From: Clavelina lepadiformis
Lineage: Eukaryota; Chordata; Ascidiacea; Aplousobranchia; Clavelinidae
DNA: 64,000 nt
Reading direction: 5' to 3'
Assembly (NCBI RefSeq): GCF_947623445.1
Contig: NC_135248.1
Location: 5,084,977 to 5,148,976, forward strand
Shown piece by piece: positions 42,564 through 54,875 of the stretch. The stretch's first letter is position 1; every line of letters starts with the position of its first letter. The position numbers were made by a program, and so were the translations under genes. The notes beneath the pieces were generated by a model. The model was not told the origin of the DNA and did no database searches. It saw nothing but the letters and a program-made list of their open reading frames with translations.

Positions 42564-42645
42564 TGGCAGCGGTGGGATTCGAACCCACGCCATCGAAATG
42601 ACTGGTGCCTTAAACCAGCGCCTTAGACCGCTCGGCCACGCTACC
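42564..42645 (-). tRNA. tRNA-Leu (AAG), AAG-32
   Basis: Consensus copy. Confidence 0.96.
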
Positions 42646-43005
42646 TATGTTGTTAAGTAAGCGATCGGAGTCTCGTTTTAGCCTCCCTGCACCAGATCGG
42701 TCTTCGAGGGAACAAGTTTGATACAAACAGAGTTTACGTGTAATTGTTGTTCCAAACCACTTTTAAATATCTTACACCATAATGGTTGTAACACAACATT
42801 TATAAAAGTTTCACAAGTTTGCGTTTCTACTGTATCGCGTCATGTTTAACTTGCACGATTTGGGGTGTCTCCTAAATGTTCCAATTTAGTGTTTAGACTG
42901 ACTCTCAGCAAGACGAATCGAGATTGATTTCCGCTCTGGAGATGAAATAATAACTTTTGCGAAAGATCTGGCTGACGGTTTTTTGTCAGAATACTGTAAA
43001 AGTCG

Positions 43006-43078
43006 CGCCCGATAAGGGATTTGAACCCTTGACCGTTGGATTAAAAGTCCAACGCTCTACCGACTGAGCTAACCGGGC
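43006..43078 (-). tRNA. tRNA-Lys (TTT), TTT-34
   Basis: Consensus copy with T4. Confidence 0.96.
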
Positions 43079-43508
43079 TCCTCTTTTGTTGGATTACATC
43101 GGAAATCCGTGGTATCAAATTTGAATTTAATTATTAAGCTCTGTGGCTGATGCAACAAAATTCAATTTTAACAGGCACATTTGTGATAAGGCTGAAATAG
43201 GAAACAATTTCAAGTGTGAAGAGGTTGATATTGTGTTACATAGTGTTGATTAGTTTCATGTATTGTTTGATGAGAGGCGTCTACATTTTATCCAACCGTT
43301 CAAGCCAGCGAAAGTGAAAACTTGATGTTGATTTACTCCAAATAATAGCTTGAAAATATGTGTCACTTTTACAACTTTAACTTTCTTCTACAATACCATG
43401 CGAAAGCGATAGGCAAAGAAAGCCATCTTGGTTTGTAAAGAATATTTCTTAGCCGCTATTCAGCGTGATGGGATGAAGAAATATTGACAAGACGCACCGT
43501 AATTACAC

Positions 43509-43590
43509 TGGCAGTGGTGGGATTCGAACCCACGCCATCGAAATGACTGGTGCCTAAAACCAGCGCCTTAGACCACTCGGCCACACTACC
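43509..43590 (-). tRNA. tRNA-Leu (TAG), TAG-32
   Basis: Consensus copy. Confidence 0.95.
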
Positions 43591-43743
43591 GCGTTTATAA
43601 GCGATTTGAAATCTTAATTGGATTTTCAGTACATCTTCAAACGTACGAAACACTAAAAAGCGGCCATCTCATTGATTTATTAAAGTAAGGAAGACCACTC
43701 CATGATTGCGGAGTGAAATTAAGCATAAAATTTGTAAATCCAA

Positions 43744-43825
43744 TGGCAGCGGTGGGATTCGAACCCACGCCATCGAAATGACTGGTGCCTTAAACCAGCG
43801 CCTTAGACCGCTCGGGCACGCTACC
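43744..43825 (-). tRNA. tRNA-Leu (AAG), AAG-33
   Basis: G10C breaks one D-stem pair and alters the A box. Confidence 0.87.
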
Positions 43826-44185
43826 TGTGTTGTTAAGTAAGCGATCGGAGTCTCGTTTTAACCTCCCTGCACCAGATCGGTCTTCGAGGGAACAAGTTTG
43901 ATACAAACAGAGTTTACGTGTAATTGTTGTTCCAAACCACTTTTAAATATCTTACACCATAATGGTTGTAATACAACATTTATAAAAGTTTCACAAGTTT
44001 GCGTTTCTACTGTCTCGCGTCATGTTTAACTTGCACGATTTGGGGTGTTTCCTAAATGTTCCAATTTAGTGTTTAGACTGACTCTCAGCAAGACGAATCG
44101 AGATTGATTTCCGCTCTGGAGATGAAATAATAACTTTTGCGAAAGATCTGGCTTACGGTTTTTTGTCAGAATACTGTAAAAGTCG

Positions 44186-44258
44186 CGCCCGATAAGGGAT
44201 TTGAACCCTTGACCGTTGGATTAAAAGTCCAACGCTCTACCGACTGAGCTAACCGGGC
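44186..44258 (-). tRNA. tRNA-Lys (TTT), TTT-35
   Basis: Consensus copy with T4. Confidence 0.96.
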
Positions 44259-44688
44259 TCCTCTTTTGTTAGTTTACATCGGAAATCCGTGCTATCAAAT
44301 TTGAATTTAAATATTAAGCTTGGTGGCTGATTCAACAAAATTCAATTTTAACAGGCACATTTGTGATAAGGCTGAATTAGGAAACAATTTCAAGTGTGAA
44401 GAGGTTGATATTGTGTTACATAGTGTTGGTTAGTTTCATGTATTGTTTGATGAGAGGCGTCTACATTTTATCCAACCGTTCAAGCCGGCGAAAGTCAAAA
44501 CTTGATGCTGATTTACTCCAAATGATAGCTTGAAAATATGTGTCACTTTTACAAATTTAACTTTCTTCTACAATACCATGCGAAAGCGATAGGCAAAGAA
44601 AGCCATCTTGGTGTGTAAAGAATATTTCTTAGCCGCTATTCAGCGTGATGGGATGAAGAAATATTGACAAGACGCACCGTAATTACAC

Positions 44689-44770
44689 TGGCAGTGGTGG
44701 GATTCGAACCCACGCCATCGAAATGACTGGTGCCTAAAACCAGCGCCTTAGACCACTCGGCCACACTACC
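44689..44770 (-). tRNA. tRNA-Leu (TAG), TAG-33
   Basis: Consensus copy. Confidence 0.95.
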
Positions 44771-44923
44771 GCGTTTACAAGCGATTTGAAATCTTAATTG
44801 GATTTTCAGTACATCTTTAAACGTACGAAACACTAACAAGCGGCCGTCTCATTGATTTATTAAAGTAAGAAAGACCACTCCATGATTGCGGAGTGAAGTT
44901 AAGCATAAAAATTGTGAATCCAA

Positions 44924-45005
44924 TGGCAGCGGTGGGATTCGAACCCACGCCATCGAAATGACTGGTGCCTTAAACCAGCGCCTTAGACCGCTCGGCCACG
45001 CTACC
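44924..45005 (-). tRNA. tRNA-Leu (AAG), AAG-34
   Basis: Consensus copy; downstream run is T5. Confidence 0.96.
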
Positions 45006-45365
45006 TGTGTTGTTAAGTAAGCGATCGGAGTCTCGTTTTAACCTCCCTGCACCAGATCGGTCTTCGAGGGAACAAGTTTGATACAAACAGAGTTTACGTG
45101 TAATTGTTGTTCCAAACCACTTTTAAATATCTTACACCATAATGGTTGTAATACAACATTTATAAAAGTTTCACAAGTTTGCGTTTCTACTGTCTTGCGT
45201 CATGTTTAACTTGCACGATTTGGGGTGTTTCCTAAATGTTCCAATTTAGTGTTTAGACTGACTCTCAGCAAGACGAATCGAGATTGATTTCCGCTCTGGA
45301 GATGAAATAATAACTTTTGCGAAAGATCTGGCTTACGGTTTTTTGTCAGAATACTGTAAAAGTCG

Positions 45366-45438
45366 CGCCCGATAAGGGATTTGAACCCTTGACCGTTGGA
45401 TTAAAAGTCCAACGCTCTACCGACTGAGCTAACCGGGC
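45366..45438 (-). tRNA. tRNA-Lys (TTT), TTT-36
   Basis: Consensus copy with T4. Confidence 0.96.
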
Positions 45439-45868
45439 TCCTCTTTTGTTAGTTTACATCGGAAATCCGTGCTATCAAATTTGAATTTAAATATTAAGCT
45501 TGGTGGCTGATGCAACAAAATTCAATTTTAACAGGCACATTTGTGATAAGGCTGAATTAGGAAACAATTTCAAGTGTGAAAAGGTTGATATTGTGTTACA
45601 TAGTGTTGGTTAGTTTCATGTATTGTTTGATGAGAGGCGTCTACATTTTATCCAACCGTTCAAGCCGGCGAAAGTCAAAACTTGATGCTGATTTACTCCA
45701 AATGATAGCTTGAAAATATGTGTCACTTTTACAAATTTAACTTTCTTCTACAATACCATGCGAAAGCGATAGGCAAAGAAAGCCATCTTGGTGTGTAAAG
45801 AATATTTCTTAGCCGCTATTCAGCGTGATGGGATGAAGAAATATTGACAAGACGCACCGTAATTACAC

Positions 45869-45950
45869 TGGCAGTGGTGGGATTCGAACCCACGCCATCG
45901 AAATGACTGGTGCCTAAAACCAGCGCCTTAGACCACTCGGCCACACTACC
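45869..45950 (-). tRNA. tRNA-Leu (TAG), TAG-34
   Basis: Consensus copy. Confidence 0.95.
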
Positions 45951-46103
45951 GCGTTTACAAGCGATTTGAAATCTTAATTGGATTTTCAGTACATCTTCAA
46001 ACGTACGAAACACTAACAAGCGGCCGTCTCATTGATTTATTAAAGTAAGAAAGACCACTCCATGATTGCGGAGTGAAGTTAAGCATAAAAATTGTGAATC
46101 CAA

Positions 46104-46185
46104 TGGCAGCGGTGGGATTCGAACCCACGCCATCGAAATGACTTGTGCCTTAAACCAGCGCATTAGACCGCTCGCCCACGCTACC
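46104..46185 (-). pseudogene. tRNA-Leu (AAG) pseudogene, AAG-35
   Basis: Three changes hit stems: C11G and G23T in the D stem and C41A in the anticodon stem. The D arm can hardly form. Anticodon AAG is still readable. Confidence 0.75.
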
Positions 46186-46545
46186 TATGTTGTTAAGTAA
46201 GCGATCGGAGTCTCGTTTTAACCTCCCTGCACCAGATCGGTCTTCGAGGGAACAAGTTTGATACAAACAGAGTTTACGTGTAATTGTTGTTCCAAACCAC
46301 TTTTAAATATCTTACACCATAATGGTTGTAACACAACATTTATAAAAGTTTCACAAGTTTGCGTTTCTACTGTCTCGCGTCATGTTTAACTTGCACGATT
46401 TGGGGTGTCTCCTAAATGTTCCAATTTAGTGTTTAGACTGACTCTCAGCAAGACGAATCGAGATTGATTTCCGTTCTGGAGATGAAATAATAACTTTTGC
46501 GAAAGATCTGACTTACGGTTTTTTGTCAGAATACTGTAAAAGTCG

Positions 46546-46618
46546 CGCCCGATAAGGGATTTGAACCCTTGACCGTTGGATTAAAAGTCCAACGCTCTAC
46601 CGACTGAGCTAACCGGGC
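46546..46618 (-). tRNA. tRNA-Lys (TTT), TTT-37
   Basis: Consensus copy with T4. Confidence 0.96.
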
Positions 46619-47048
46619 TCCTCTTTTGTTAAATTACATCGGAAATCCGTGCTATCAAATTTGAATTTAATTATTAAGCTTGGTGGCTGATGCAACAAAA
46701 TTCAATTTTAACAGGCACATTTGTGATAAGGCTGAATTAGGAAACAATTTCAAGTGTGAAGATGTTGATATTGTGTTACATAGTGTTGGTTAGTTTCATG
46801 TATTGTTTGATGAGAGGCGTCTACATTTTATCCAACCGTTCAAGCCAGCGAAAGTCAAAACTTGATGTTGATTTACTCCAAATGATAGCTTGAAAATATG
46901 TGTCACTTTTACAACTTTAACTTTCTTCTACAATACCATGCGAAAGCGATAGGCAAAGAAAGCCATCTTGGTGTGTAAAGAATATTTCTTAGCCGCTATT
47001 CAGCGTGATGGGATGAAGAAATATTGACAAGACACACCGTAATTACAC

Positions 47049-47130
47049 TGGCAGTGGTGGGATTCGAACCCACGCCATCGAAATGACTGGTGCCTAAAAC
47101 CAGCGCCTTAGACCACTCGGCCACACTACG
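47049..47130 (-). tRNA. tRNA-Leu (TAG), TAG-35
   Basis: G1 is C, so the first acceptor pair is lost; rest consensus. Confidence 0.9.
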
Positions 47131-47283
47131 GCGTTTACAAGCGATTTGAAATCTTAATTGGTATTACAGTACATCTTCAAACGTACGAAACACTAACAAG
47201 CGGCCATCTCATTGATTTATTAAAGTAAGGAAGACCACTCCATGATTGCGGAGTGAAGTTAAGCATAAAATTTGTGAATCCAA

Positions 47284-47365
47284 TGGCAGCGGTGGGATTC
47301 GAACCCACGCCATCGAAATGACTGGTGCCTTAAACCAGCGCCTTAGACCGCTCGGCCACGCTACC
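47284..47365 (-). tRNA. tRNA-Leu (AAG), AAG-36
   Basis: Consensus copy. Confidence 0.96.
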
Positions 47366-47725
47366 TATGTTGTTAAGGAAGCGATCGGAGTCTCGTTTTA
47401 ACTTCCCTGCACCAGATCGGTCTTCGAGGGAACAAGTTTGATACAAGCAGAGTTTACGTGTAATTGTTGTTCCAAACCACTTTTAAATATCTTACACCAT
47501 AATGGTTGTAATACAACATTTGTAAAAGTTTCACAAGTTTGCGTTTCTACTATCACGCGTCATGTTTAACTTGCACGATTTGGGGTGTCTCCTAAATGTT
47601 CCAATTTAGTGTTTAGACTGACTCTCAGCAAGACGAATCGAGATTGATTTCCGCTCTGGAGATGAAATAATAACTTTTGCGAAAGATCTGGCTTACGGTT
47701 TTTTGTCAGAATACTGTAAAAGTCG

Positions 47726-47798
47726 CGCCCGATAAGGAATTTGAACCCTTGACCGTTGGATTAAAAGTCCAACGCTCTACCGACTGAGCTAACCGGGC
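47726..47798 (-). tRNA. tRNA-Lys (TTT), TTT-38
   Basis: C61T gives a G-U pair at the top of the T stem. Confidence 0.92.
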
Positions 47799-48228
47799 TC
47801 CTCTTTTGTTAGATTACATCGGAAATCCCTCCTATCAAATTTGAATTTAATTATTAAGCTTGGTGGCTGATGCAACAAAATTCAATTTTAACAGGCACAT
47901 TTGTGATAAGGCTGAATTAGGAAACAATTTCAAGTGTGAAGAGGTTGATATTGTGTTACGTAGTGTTGGGTAGTTTCATGTATTGTTTGATGAGAGGCGT
48001 CTACATTTTATCCAACCGTTCAAGCCAGCGAAAGTCAAAACTTGATGTTGATTTACTCCAAATGATAGCTTGAAAATATGTGTCACTTTTACAACTTTAA
48101 CTTTCTTCTACAATACCATGCGAAAGCGATAGGCAAAGAAAGCCATCTTGGTGTGTAAAGAATATTTCTTAGCCGCTATTCAGCGTGATGGGATGAAGAA
48201 ATATTGACAAGACGCACCGTAATTACAC

Positions 48229-48310
48229 TGGCAGTGGTGGGATTCGAACCCACGCCATCGAAATGACTGGTGCCTAAAACCAGCGCCTTAGACCACTCGG
48301 CCACACTACC
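48229..48310 (-). tRNA. tRNA-Leu (TAG), TAG-36
   Basis: Consensus copy. Confidence 0.95.
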
Positions 48311-48463
48311 GCGTTTACAAGCGATTTGAAATCTTAATTGCATTTTCAGTACATCTTCAAACGTACGAAACACTAACAAGCGGCCGTCTCATTGATTTAT
48401 TAAAGTAAGGAAGACCACTCCATGATTGCGGAGTGAAGTTAAGCATAAAATTTGTGAATCCAA

Positions 48464-48545
48464 TGGCAGCGGTGGGATTCGAACCCACGCCATCGAAATG
48501 ACTGGTGCCTTAAACCAGCGCCTTAGACCGCTCGGCCACGCTACC
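48464..48545 (-). tRNA. tRNA-Leu (AAG), AAG-37
   Basis: Consensus copy. Confidence 0.96.
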
Positions 48546-48905
48546 TATGTTGTTAAGTAAGCGATCGGAGTCTCGTTTTAACCTCCCTGCACCAGATCGG
48601 TCTTCGAGGGAACAAGTTTGATACAAACAGAGTTTACGTGTAATTGTTGTTCCAAACCACTTTTAAATATCTTACACCATAATGGTTGTAATACAACATT
48701 TATAAAAGTTTCACAAGTTTGCGTTTCTACTGTCTCGCGTCATGTTTAACTTGCACGATTTGGGGTGTCTCCTAAATGTTCCAATTTAGTGTTGAGACTG
48801 ACTCTCAGCAAGACGAATCGAGATTGATTTCCGCTCTGGAGATGAAATATTAACTTTTGCGAAAGATCTGGCTTACGGTTTTTTGTCAGAATACTGTAAA
48901 AGTCG

Positions 48906-48977
48906 CGCCCGATAAGGGATTTGACCCTTGACCGTTGGATTAAAAGTCCAACGCTCTACCGACTGAGCTAACCGGGC
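48906..48977 (-). tRNA. tRNA-Lys (TTT), TTT-39, T-loop deletion
   Basis: One T of the T loop is missing (GGGTCAAAT), so the loop has six bases and the B box is broken. Likely a pseudogene. Confidence 0.8.
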
Positions 48978-49407
48978 TCCTCTTTTGTTAGATTACATCG
49001 GAAATCCCTCCTATCAAATTTGAATTTAATTATTAAGCTTGGTGGCTGATGCAACAAAATTCAATTTTAACAGGCACATTTGTGATAAGGCTGAATTAGG
49101 AAACAATTTCAAGTGTGAAGAGGTTGATATTGTGTTACGTAGTGTTGGGTAGTTTCATGTATTGTTTGATGAGAGGCGTCTACATTTTATCCAACCGTTC
49201 AAGCCAGCGAAAGTCAAAACTTGATGTTGATTTACTCCAAATGATAGCTTGAAAATATGTGTCACTTTTACAACTTTAACTTTCTTCTACAATACCATGC
49301 GAAAGCGATAGGCAAAGAAAGCCATCTTGGTGTGTAAAGAATATTTCTTAGCCGCTATTCAGCGTGATGGGATGAAGAAATATTGACAAGACGCACCGTA
49401 ATTACAC

Positions 49408-49489
49408 TGGCAGTGGTGGGATTCGAACCCACGCCATCGAAATGACTGGTGCCTAAAACCAGCGCCTTAGACCACTCGGCCACACTACC
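49408..49489 (-). tRNA. tRNA-Leu (TAG), TAG-37
   Basis: Consensus copy. Confidence 0.95.
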
Positions 49490-49642
49490 GCGTTTACAAG
49501 CGATTTGAAATCTTAATTGGATTTTCAGTACATCTTCAAACGTACGAAACACTAACAAGCGGCCGTCTCATTGATTTATTAAAGTAAGGAAGACCACTCC
49601 ATGATTGCGGAGTGAAGTTAAGCATAAAATTTGTGAATCCAA

Positions 49643-49724
49643 TGGCAGCGGTGGGATTCGAACCCACGCCATCGAAATGACTGGTGCCTTAAACCAGCGC
49701 CTTAGACCGCTCGGCCACGCTACC
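49643..49724 (-). tRNA. tRNA-Leu (AAG), AAG-38
   Basis: Consensus copy. Confidence 0.96.
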
Positions 49725-50083
49725 TATGTTGTTAAGTAAGCGATCGGAGTCTCGTTTTAACCTCCCTGCACCAGATCGGTCTTCGAGGGAACAAGTTTGA
49801 TACAAACAGAGTTTACGTGTAATTGTTGTTCCAAACCACTTTTAAATATCTTACACCATAATGGTTGTAATACAACATTTATAAAAGTTTCACAAGTTTG
49901 CGTTTCTACTGTCTCGCGTCATGTTTAACTTGCACGATTTGGGTGTCTCCTAAATGTTCCAATTTAGTGTTTAGACTGACTCTCAGCAAGACGAATCGAG
50001 ATTGATTTCCGCTCTGGAGATGAAATAATAACTTTTGCGAAAGATCTGGCTTACGGTTTTTTGTCAGAATACTGTAAAAGTCG

Positions 50084-50156
50084 CGCCCGATAAGGGATTT
50101 GAACCCTTGACCGTTGGATTAAACGTCCAACGCTCTACCAACTGAGCTAACCGGGC
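50084..50156 (-). tRNA. tRNA-Lys (TTT), TTT-40, U33 lost
   Basis: The anticodon loop reads CGTTTAA: the near-invariant U33 is G. The anticodon TTT is unchanged. A D-loop C to T is also present. Confidence 0.9.
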
Positions 50157-50586
50157 TCCTCTTTTGTTAGATTACATCGGAAATCCCTCCTATCAAATTT
50201 GAATTTAAATATTAAGCTTGGTGGCTGATGCAACAAAATTCAATTTTAACAGGCACATTTGTGATAAGGCTGAATTAGGAAACAATTTCAAGTGTGAAGA
50301 GGTTGATATTGTGTTACATAGTGTTGGTTAGTTTCATGTATTGTTTGATGAGAGGCGTCTACATTTTATCCAACCGTTCAAGCCAGCGAAAGTCAAAACT
50401 TGATGTTGATTTACTCCAAATGATAGCTTGAAAATATGTGTCACTTTTACAACTTTAACTTTCTTCTACAATACCATGCGAAAGCGATAGGCAAAGAAAG
50501 CCATCTTGGTGTGTAAAGAATATTTCTTAGCCGCTATTCAGCGTGATGGGATGAAGAAATATTGACAAGACGCACCGTAATTACAC

Positions 50587-50668
50587 TGGCAGTGGTGGGA
50601 TTCGAACCCACGCCATCGAAATGACTGGTGCCTAAAACCAGCCCCTTAGACCACTCGGCCACACTACC
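50587..50668 (-). tRNA. tRNA-Leu (TAG), TAG-38
   Basis: C25G breaks the G10-C25 D-stem pair; shared with TAG-45. Confidence 0.88.
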
Positions 50669-50821
50669 GCGTTTACAAGCGATTTGAAATCTTAATTGGA
50701 TTTTCAGTACATCTTCATACGTACGAAACACTAACAAGCGGCCGTCTCATTGATTTATTAAAGTAAGGAAGACCACTCCATGATTGCGGAGTGAAGTTAA
50801 GCATAAAATTTGTGAATCCAA

Positions 50822-50903
50822 TGGCAGCGGTGGGATTCGAACCCACGCCATCGAAATGACTGGTGCCTTAAACCAGCGCCTTAGACCGCTCGGCCACGCT
50901 ACC
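50822..50903 (-). tRNA. tRNA-Leu (AAG), AAG-39
   Basis: Consensus copy. Confidence 0.96.
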
Positions 50904-51263
50904 TATGTTGTTAAGGAAGCGATCGGAGTCTCGTTTTAACCTCCCTGCACCAGATCGGTCTTCGAGGGAACAAGTTTGATACAAGCAGAGTTTACGTGTA
51001 ATTGTTGTTCCAAACCACTTTTAAATATCTTACACCATAATGATTGTAATACAACATTTATAAAAGTTTCACAAGTTTGCGTTTCTACAGTCTCGCGTCA
51101 TGTTTAACTTGCACGATTTGGGGTGTCTCCTAAATGTTCCAATTTAGTGTTTAGACTGACTCTCAGCAAGACGAATCGAGATTGATTTCCGCTCTGGAGA
51201 TGAAATAATAACTTTTGCGAAAGATCTGGCTTACGGTTTTTTGTCAGAATACTGTAAAAGTCG

Positions 51264-51336
51264 CACCCGATAAGGGATTTGAACCCTTGACCGTTGGATT
51301 AAAAGTCCAACGCTCTACCGACTGAGCTAACCGGGC
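51264..51336 (-). tRNA. tRNA-Lys (TTT), TTT-41
   Basis: C72T makes the first acceptor pair G-U. Confidence 0.92.
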
Positions 51337-51766
51337 TACTCTTTTGTTAGATTACATCGGAAATCCGTGCTATCAAATTTGAATTTAAATATTAAGCTTG
51401 GTGGCTGATGCAACAAAATTCAATTTTAACAGGCACATTTGTGATAAGGCTGAATTAGGAAACAATTTCAAGTGTGAAGAGGTTGATATTGTGTTACATA
51501 GTGTTGTTTAGTTTCATGTATTGTTTGATGAGAAGAGTCTACATTTTATCCAACCGTTCAAGCCGGCGAAAGTCAAAACTTGATGCTGATTTACTCCAAA
51601 TGATAGCTTGAAAATATGTGTCACTTTTACAACTTTAACTTTCTTCTACAATACCATGCGAAAGCGATAGGCAAAGAAAGCCATCTTGGTGTGTAAAGAA
51701 TATTTCTTAGCCGCTATTCAGCGTGATGGGATGAAGAAATATTGACAAGACGCACCGTAATTACAC

Positions 51767-51848
51767 TGGCAGTGGTGGGATTCGAACCCACGCCATCGAA
51801 ATGACTGGTGCCTAAAACCAGCGCCTTAGACCACTCGGCCACACTACC
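51767..51848 (-). tRNA. tRNA-Leu (TAG), TAG-39
   Basis: Consensus copy. Confidence 0.95.
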
Positions 51849-52001
51849 GCGTTTACAAGCGATTTGAAATCTTAATTGGATTTTCAGTACATCTTCAAAC
51901 GTACGAAACACTAACAAGCGGCCGTCTCATTGATTTATTAAAGTAAGGAAGACCACTCCATGATTGCGGGGTGAAGTTAAGCATAAAATTTGTGAATCCA
52001 A

Positions 52002-52083
52002 TGGCAGCGGTGGGATTCGAACCCACGCCATCGAAATGACTGATGCCTTAAACCAGCGCCTTAAACCGCTCGGCCACGCTTAC
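52002..52083 (-). tRNA. tRNA-Leu (AAG), AAG-40, damaged 5' end
   Basis: The 5' end is GTAAGCG instead of GGTAGCG, leaving mismatches at pairs 2-71 and 3-70; a G-U pair in the anticodon stem and a D-loop change are also present. Confidence 0.8.
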
Positions 52084-52443
52084 TATGTTGTTAAGTAAGC
52101 GATCGGAGTCTCGTTTTAACCTCCCTGCACCAGATCGGTCTTCGAGGGAACAAGTTTGATACAAACAGAGTTTACGTGTAATTGTTGTTCCAAACCACTT
52201 TTAAATATCTTACACCATAATGGTTGTAACACAACATTTATAAAAGTTTCACAAGTTTGCGTTTCTACTGTCTCGCGTCATGTTTAACTTGCACGATTTG
52301 GGGTGTCTCCTAAATGTTCCAATTTAGTGTTTAGACTGACTCTCAGCAAGACGAATCGAGATTGATTTCCGCTCTGGAGATGAAATAATAACTTTTGCGA
52401 AAGATCTGACTTACGGTTTTTTGTCAGAATACTGTAAAAGTCG

Positions 52444-52516
52444 CGCCCGATAAGGGATTTGAACCCTTGACCGTTGGATTAAAAGTCCAACGCTCTACCG
52501 ACTGAGCTAACCGGGC
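52444..52516 (-). tRNA. tRNA-Lys (TTT), TTT-42
   Basis: Consensus copy with T4. Confidence 0.96.
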
Positions 52517-52946
52517 TCCTCTTTTGTTAAATTACATCGGAAATCCGTGCTATCAAATTTGAATTTAATTATTAAGCTTGGTGGCTGATGCAACAAAATT
52601 CAATTTTAACAGGCACATTTGTGATAAGGCTGAATTAGGAAACAATTTCAAGTGTGAAGATGTTGATATTGTGTTACATAGTGTTGTTTAGTTTCATGTA
52701 TTGTTTGATGAGAAGAGTCTACATTTTATCCAACCGTTCAAGCCGGCGAAAGTCAAAACTTGATGCTGATTTACTCCAAATGATAGCTTGAAAATATGTG
52801 TCACTTTTACAACTTTAACTTTCTTCTACAATACCATGCGAAAGCGATAGGCAAAGAAAGCCATCTTGGTGTGTAAAGAATATTTCTTAGCCGCTATTCA
52901 GCGTGATGGGATGAAGAAATATTGACAAGACGCACCGTAATTACAC

Positions 52947-53028
52947 TGGCAGTGGTGGGATTCGAACCCACGCCATCGAAATGACTGGTGCCTAAAACCA
53001 GCGCCTTAGACCACTCGGCCACACTACC
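52947..53028 (-). tRNA. tRNA-Leu (TAG), TAG-40
   Basis: Consensus copy. Confidence 0.95.
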
Positions 53029-53181
53029 GCGTTTACAAGCGATTTGAAATCTTAATTGGATTTTCAGTACATCTTCAAACGTACGAAACACTAACAAGCG
53101 GCCGTCTCATTGATTTATTAAAGTAAGGAAGACCACTCCATGATTGCGGAGTGAAATTAAGCATAAAATTTGTGAATCCAA

Positions 53182-53263
53182 TGGCAGCGGTGGGATTCGA
53201 ACCCACGCCATCGAAATGACTGATGCCTTAAACCAGCGCCTTAGACCGCTCGGCCACGCTTAC
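53182..53263 (-). tRNA. tRNA-Leu (AAG), AAG-41, damaged 5' end
   Basis: Same GTAAGCG 5' end as the adjacent-unit copy AAG-40. Confidence 0.8.
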
Positions 53264-53623
53264 TATGTTGTTAAGTAAGCGATTGGAGTCTCGTTTTAAC
53301 CTCCCTGCACCAGATCGGTCTTCGAGGGAACAAGTTTGATACAAACAGAGTTTACGTGTAATTGTTGTTCCAAACCATTTTTAAATATCTTGCACCATAA
53401 TGGTTTCAATACAACATTTGTAAAAGTTTTACAAGTTTGCGTTTCTACTATCTCGCGTCATGTTTAACTTGCACGATTTGGGGTGTCTCCTAAATGTTCC
53501 AATTTAGTGTTTAGACTGACTCTCAGCAAGACGAATCGAGATTGATTTCCGCTCTGGAGATGAAATAATAACTTTTGCGAAAGATCTGGCTTACGGTTTT
53601 TTGTCAGAATACTGTAAAAGTCG

Positions 53624-53696
53624 CGCCCGATAAGGAATTTGAACCCTTGACCGTTGGATTAAAAGTCCAACGCTCTACCGACTGAGCTAACCGGGC
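53624..53696 (-). tRNA. tRNA-Lys (TTT), TTT-43
   Basis: C61T; duplicate of TTT-38. Confidence 0.92.
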
Positions 53697-54126
53697 TCCT
53701 CTTTTGTTAGATTACATCGGAAATCCCTCCTATCAAATTTGAATTTAATTATTAAGCTTGGTGGCTGATGCAACAAAATTCAATTTTAACAGGCACATTT
53801 GTGATAAGGCTGAATTAGGAAACAATTTCAAGTGTGAAGAGGTTGATATTGTGTTACGTAGTGTTGGGTAGTTTCATGTATTGTTTGATGAGAGGCGTCT
53901 ACATTTTATCCAACCGTTCAAGCCAGCGAAAGTCAAAACTTGATGTTGATTTACTCCAAATGATAGCTTGAAAATATGTGTCACTTTTACAACTTTAACT
54001 TTCTTCTACAATACCATGCGAAAGCGATAGGCAAAGAAAGCCATCTTGGTGTGTAAAGAATATTTCTTAGCCGCTATTCAGCGTGATGGGATGAAGAAAT
54101 ATTGACAAGACGCACCGTAATTACAC

Positions 54127-54208
54127 TGGCAGTGGTGGGATTCGAACCCACGCCATCGAAATGACTGGTGCCTAAAACCAGCGCCTTAGACCACTCGGCC
54201 ACACTACC
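54127..54208 (-). tRNA. tRNA-Leu (TAG), TAG-41
   Basis: Consensus copy. Confidence 0.95.
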
Positions 54209-54361
54209 GCGTTTACAAGCGATTTGAAATCTTAATTGCATTTTCAGTACATCTTCAAACGTACGAAACACTAACAAGCGGCTGTCTCATTGATTTATTA
54301 AAGTAAGGAAGACCACTCCATGATTGCGGAGTGAAGTTAAGCATAAAATTTGTGAATCCAA

Positions 54362-54443
54362 TGGCAGCGGTGGGATTCGAACCCACGCCATCGAAATGAC
54401 TGGTGCCTTAAACCAGCGCCTTAGACCGCTCGGCCACGCTACC
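54362..54443 (-). tRNA. tRNA-Leu (AAG), AAG-42
   Basis: Consensus copy. Confidence 0.96.
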
Positions 54444-54803
54444 TATGTTGTTAAGTAAGCGATCGGAGTCTCGTTTTAACCTCCCTGCACCAGATCGGTC
54501 TTCGAGGGAACAAGTTTGATACAAACAGAGTTTACGTGTAATTGTTGTTCCAAACCACTTTTAAATATCTTACACCATAATGGTTGTAATACAACATTTA
54601 TAAAAGTTTCACAAGTTTGCGTTTCTACTGTCTCGCGTCATGTTTAACTTGCACGATTTGGGGTGTCTCCTAAATGTTCCAATTTAGTGTTGAGACTGAC
54701 TCTCAGCAAGACGAATCGAGATTGATTTCCGCTCTGGAGATGAAATATTAACTTTTGCGAAAGATCTGGCTTACGGTTTTTTGTCAGAATACTGTAAAAG
54801 TCG

Positions 54804-54875
54804 CGCCCGATAAGGGATTTGACCCTTGACCGTTGGATTAAAAGTCCAACGCTCTACCGACTGAGCTAACCGGGC
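54804..54875 (-). tRNA. tRNA-Lys (TTT), TTT-44, T-loop deletion
   Basis: Same one-base loss as TTT-39, 5898 bp away; 72 nt. Confidence 0.8.

Larger units (their letters stand above)
47560..49930. repeat. Two-unit block repeated 5898 bp to the right
   Basis: TTT-38, TAG-36, AAG-37, TTT-39 and TAG-37 recur at +5898 (to about 55828) with shared rare marks: the TTT-38 T-stem change and the TTT-39 one-base deletion. Edges are approximate. Confidence 0.7.
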
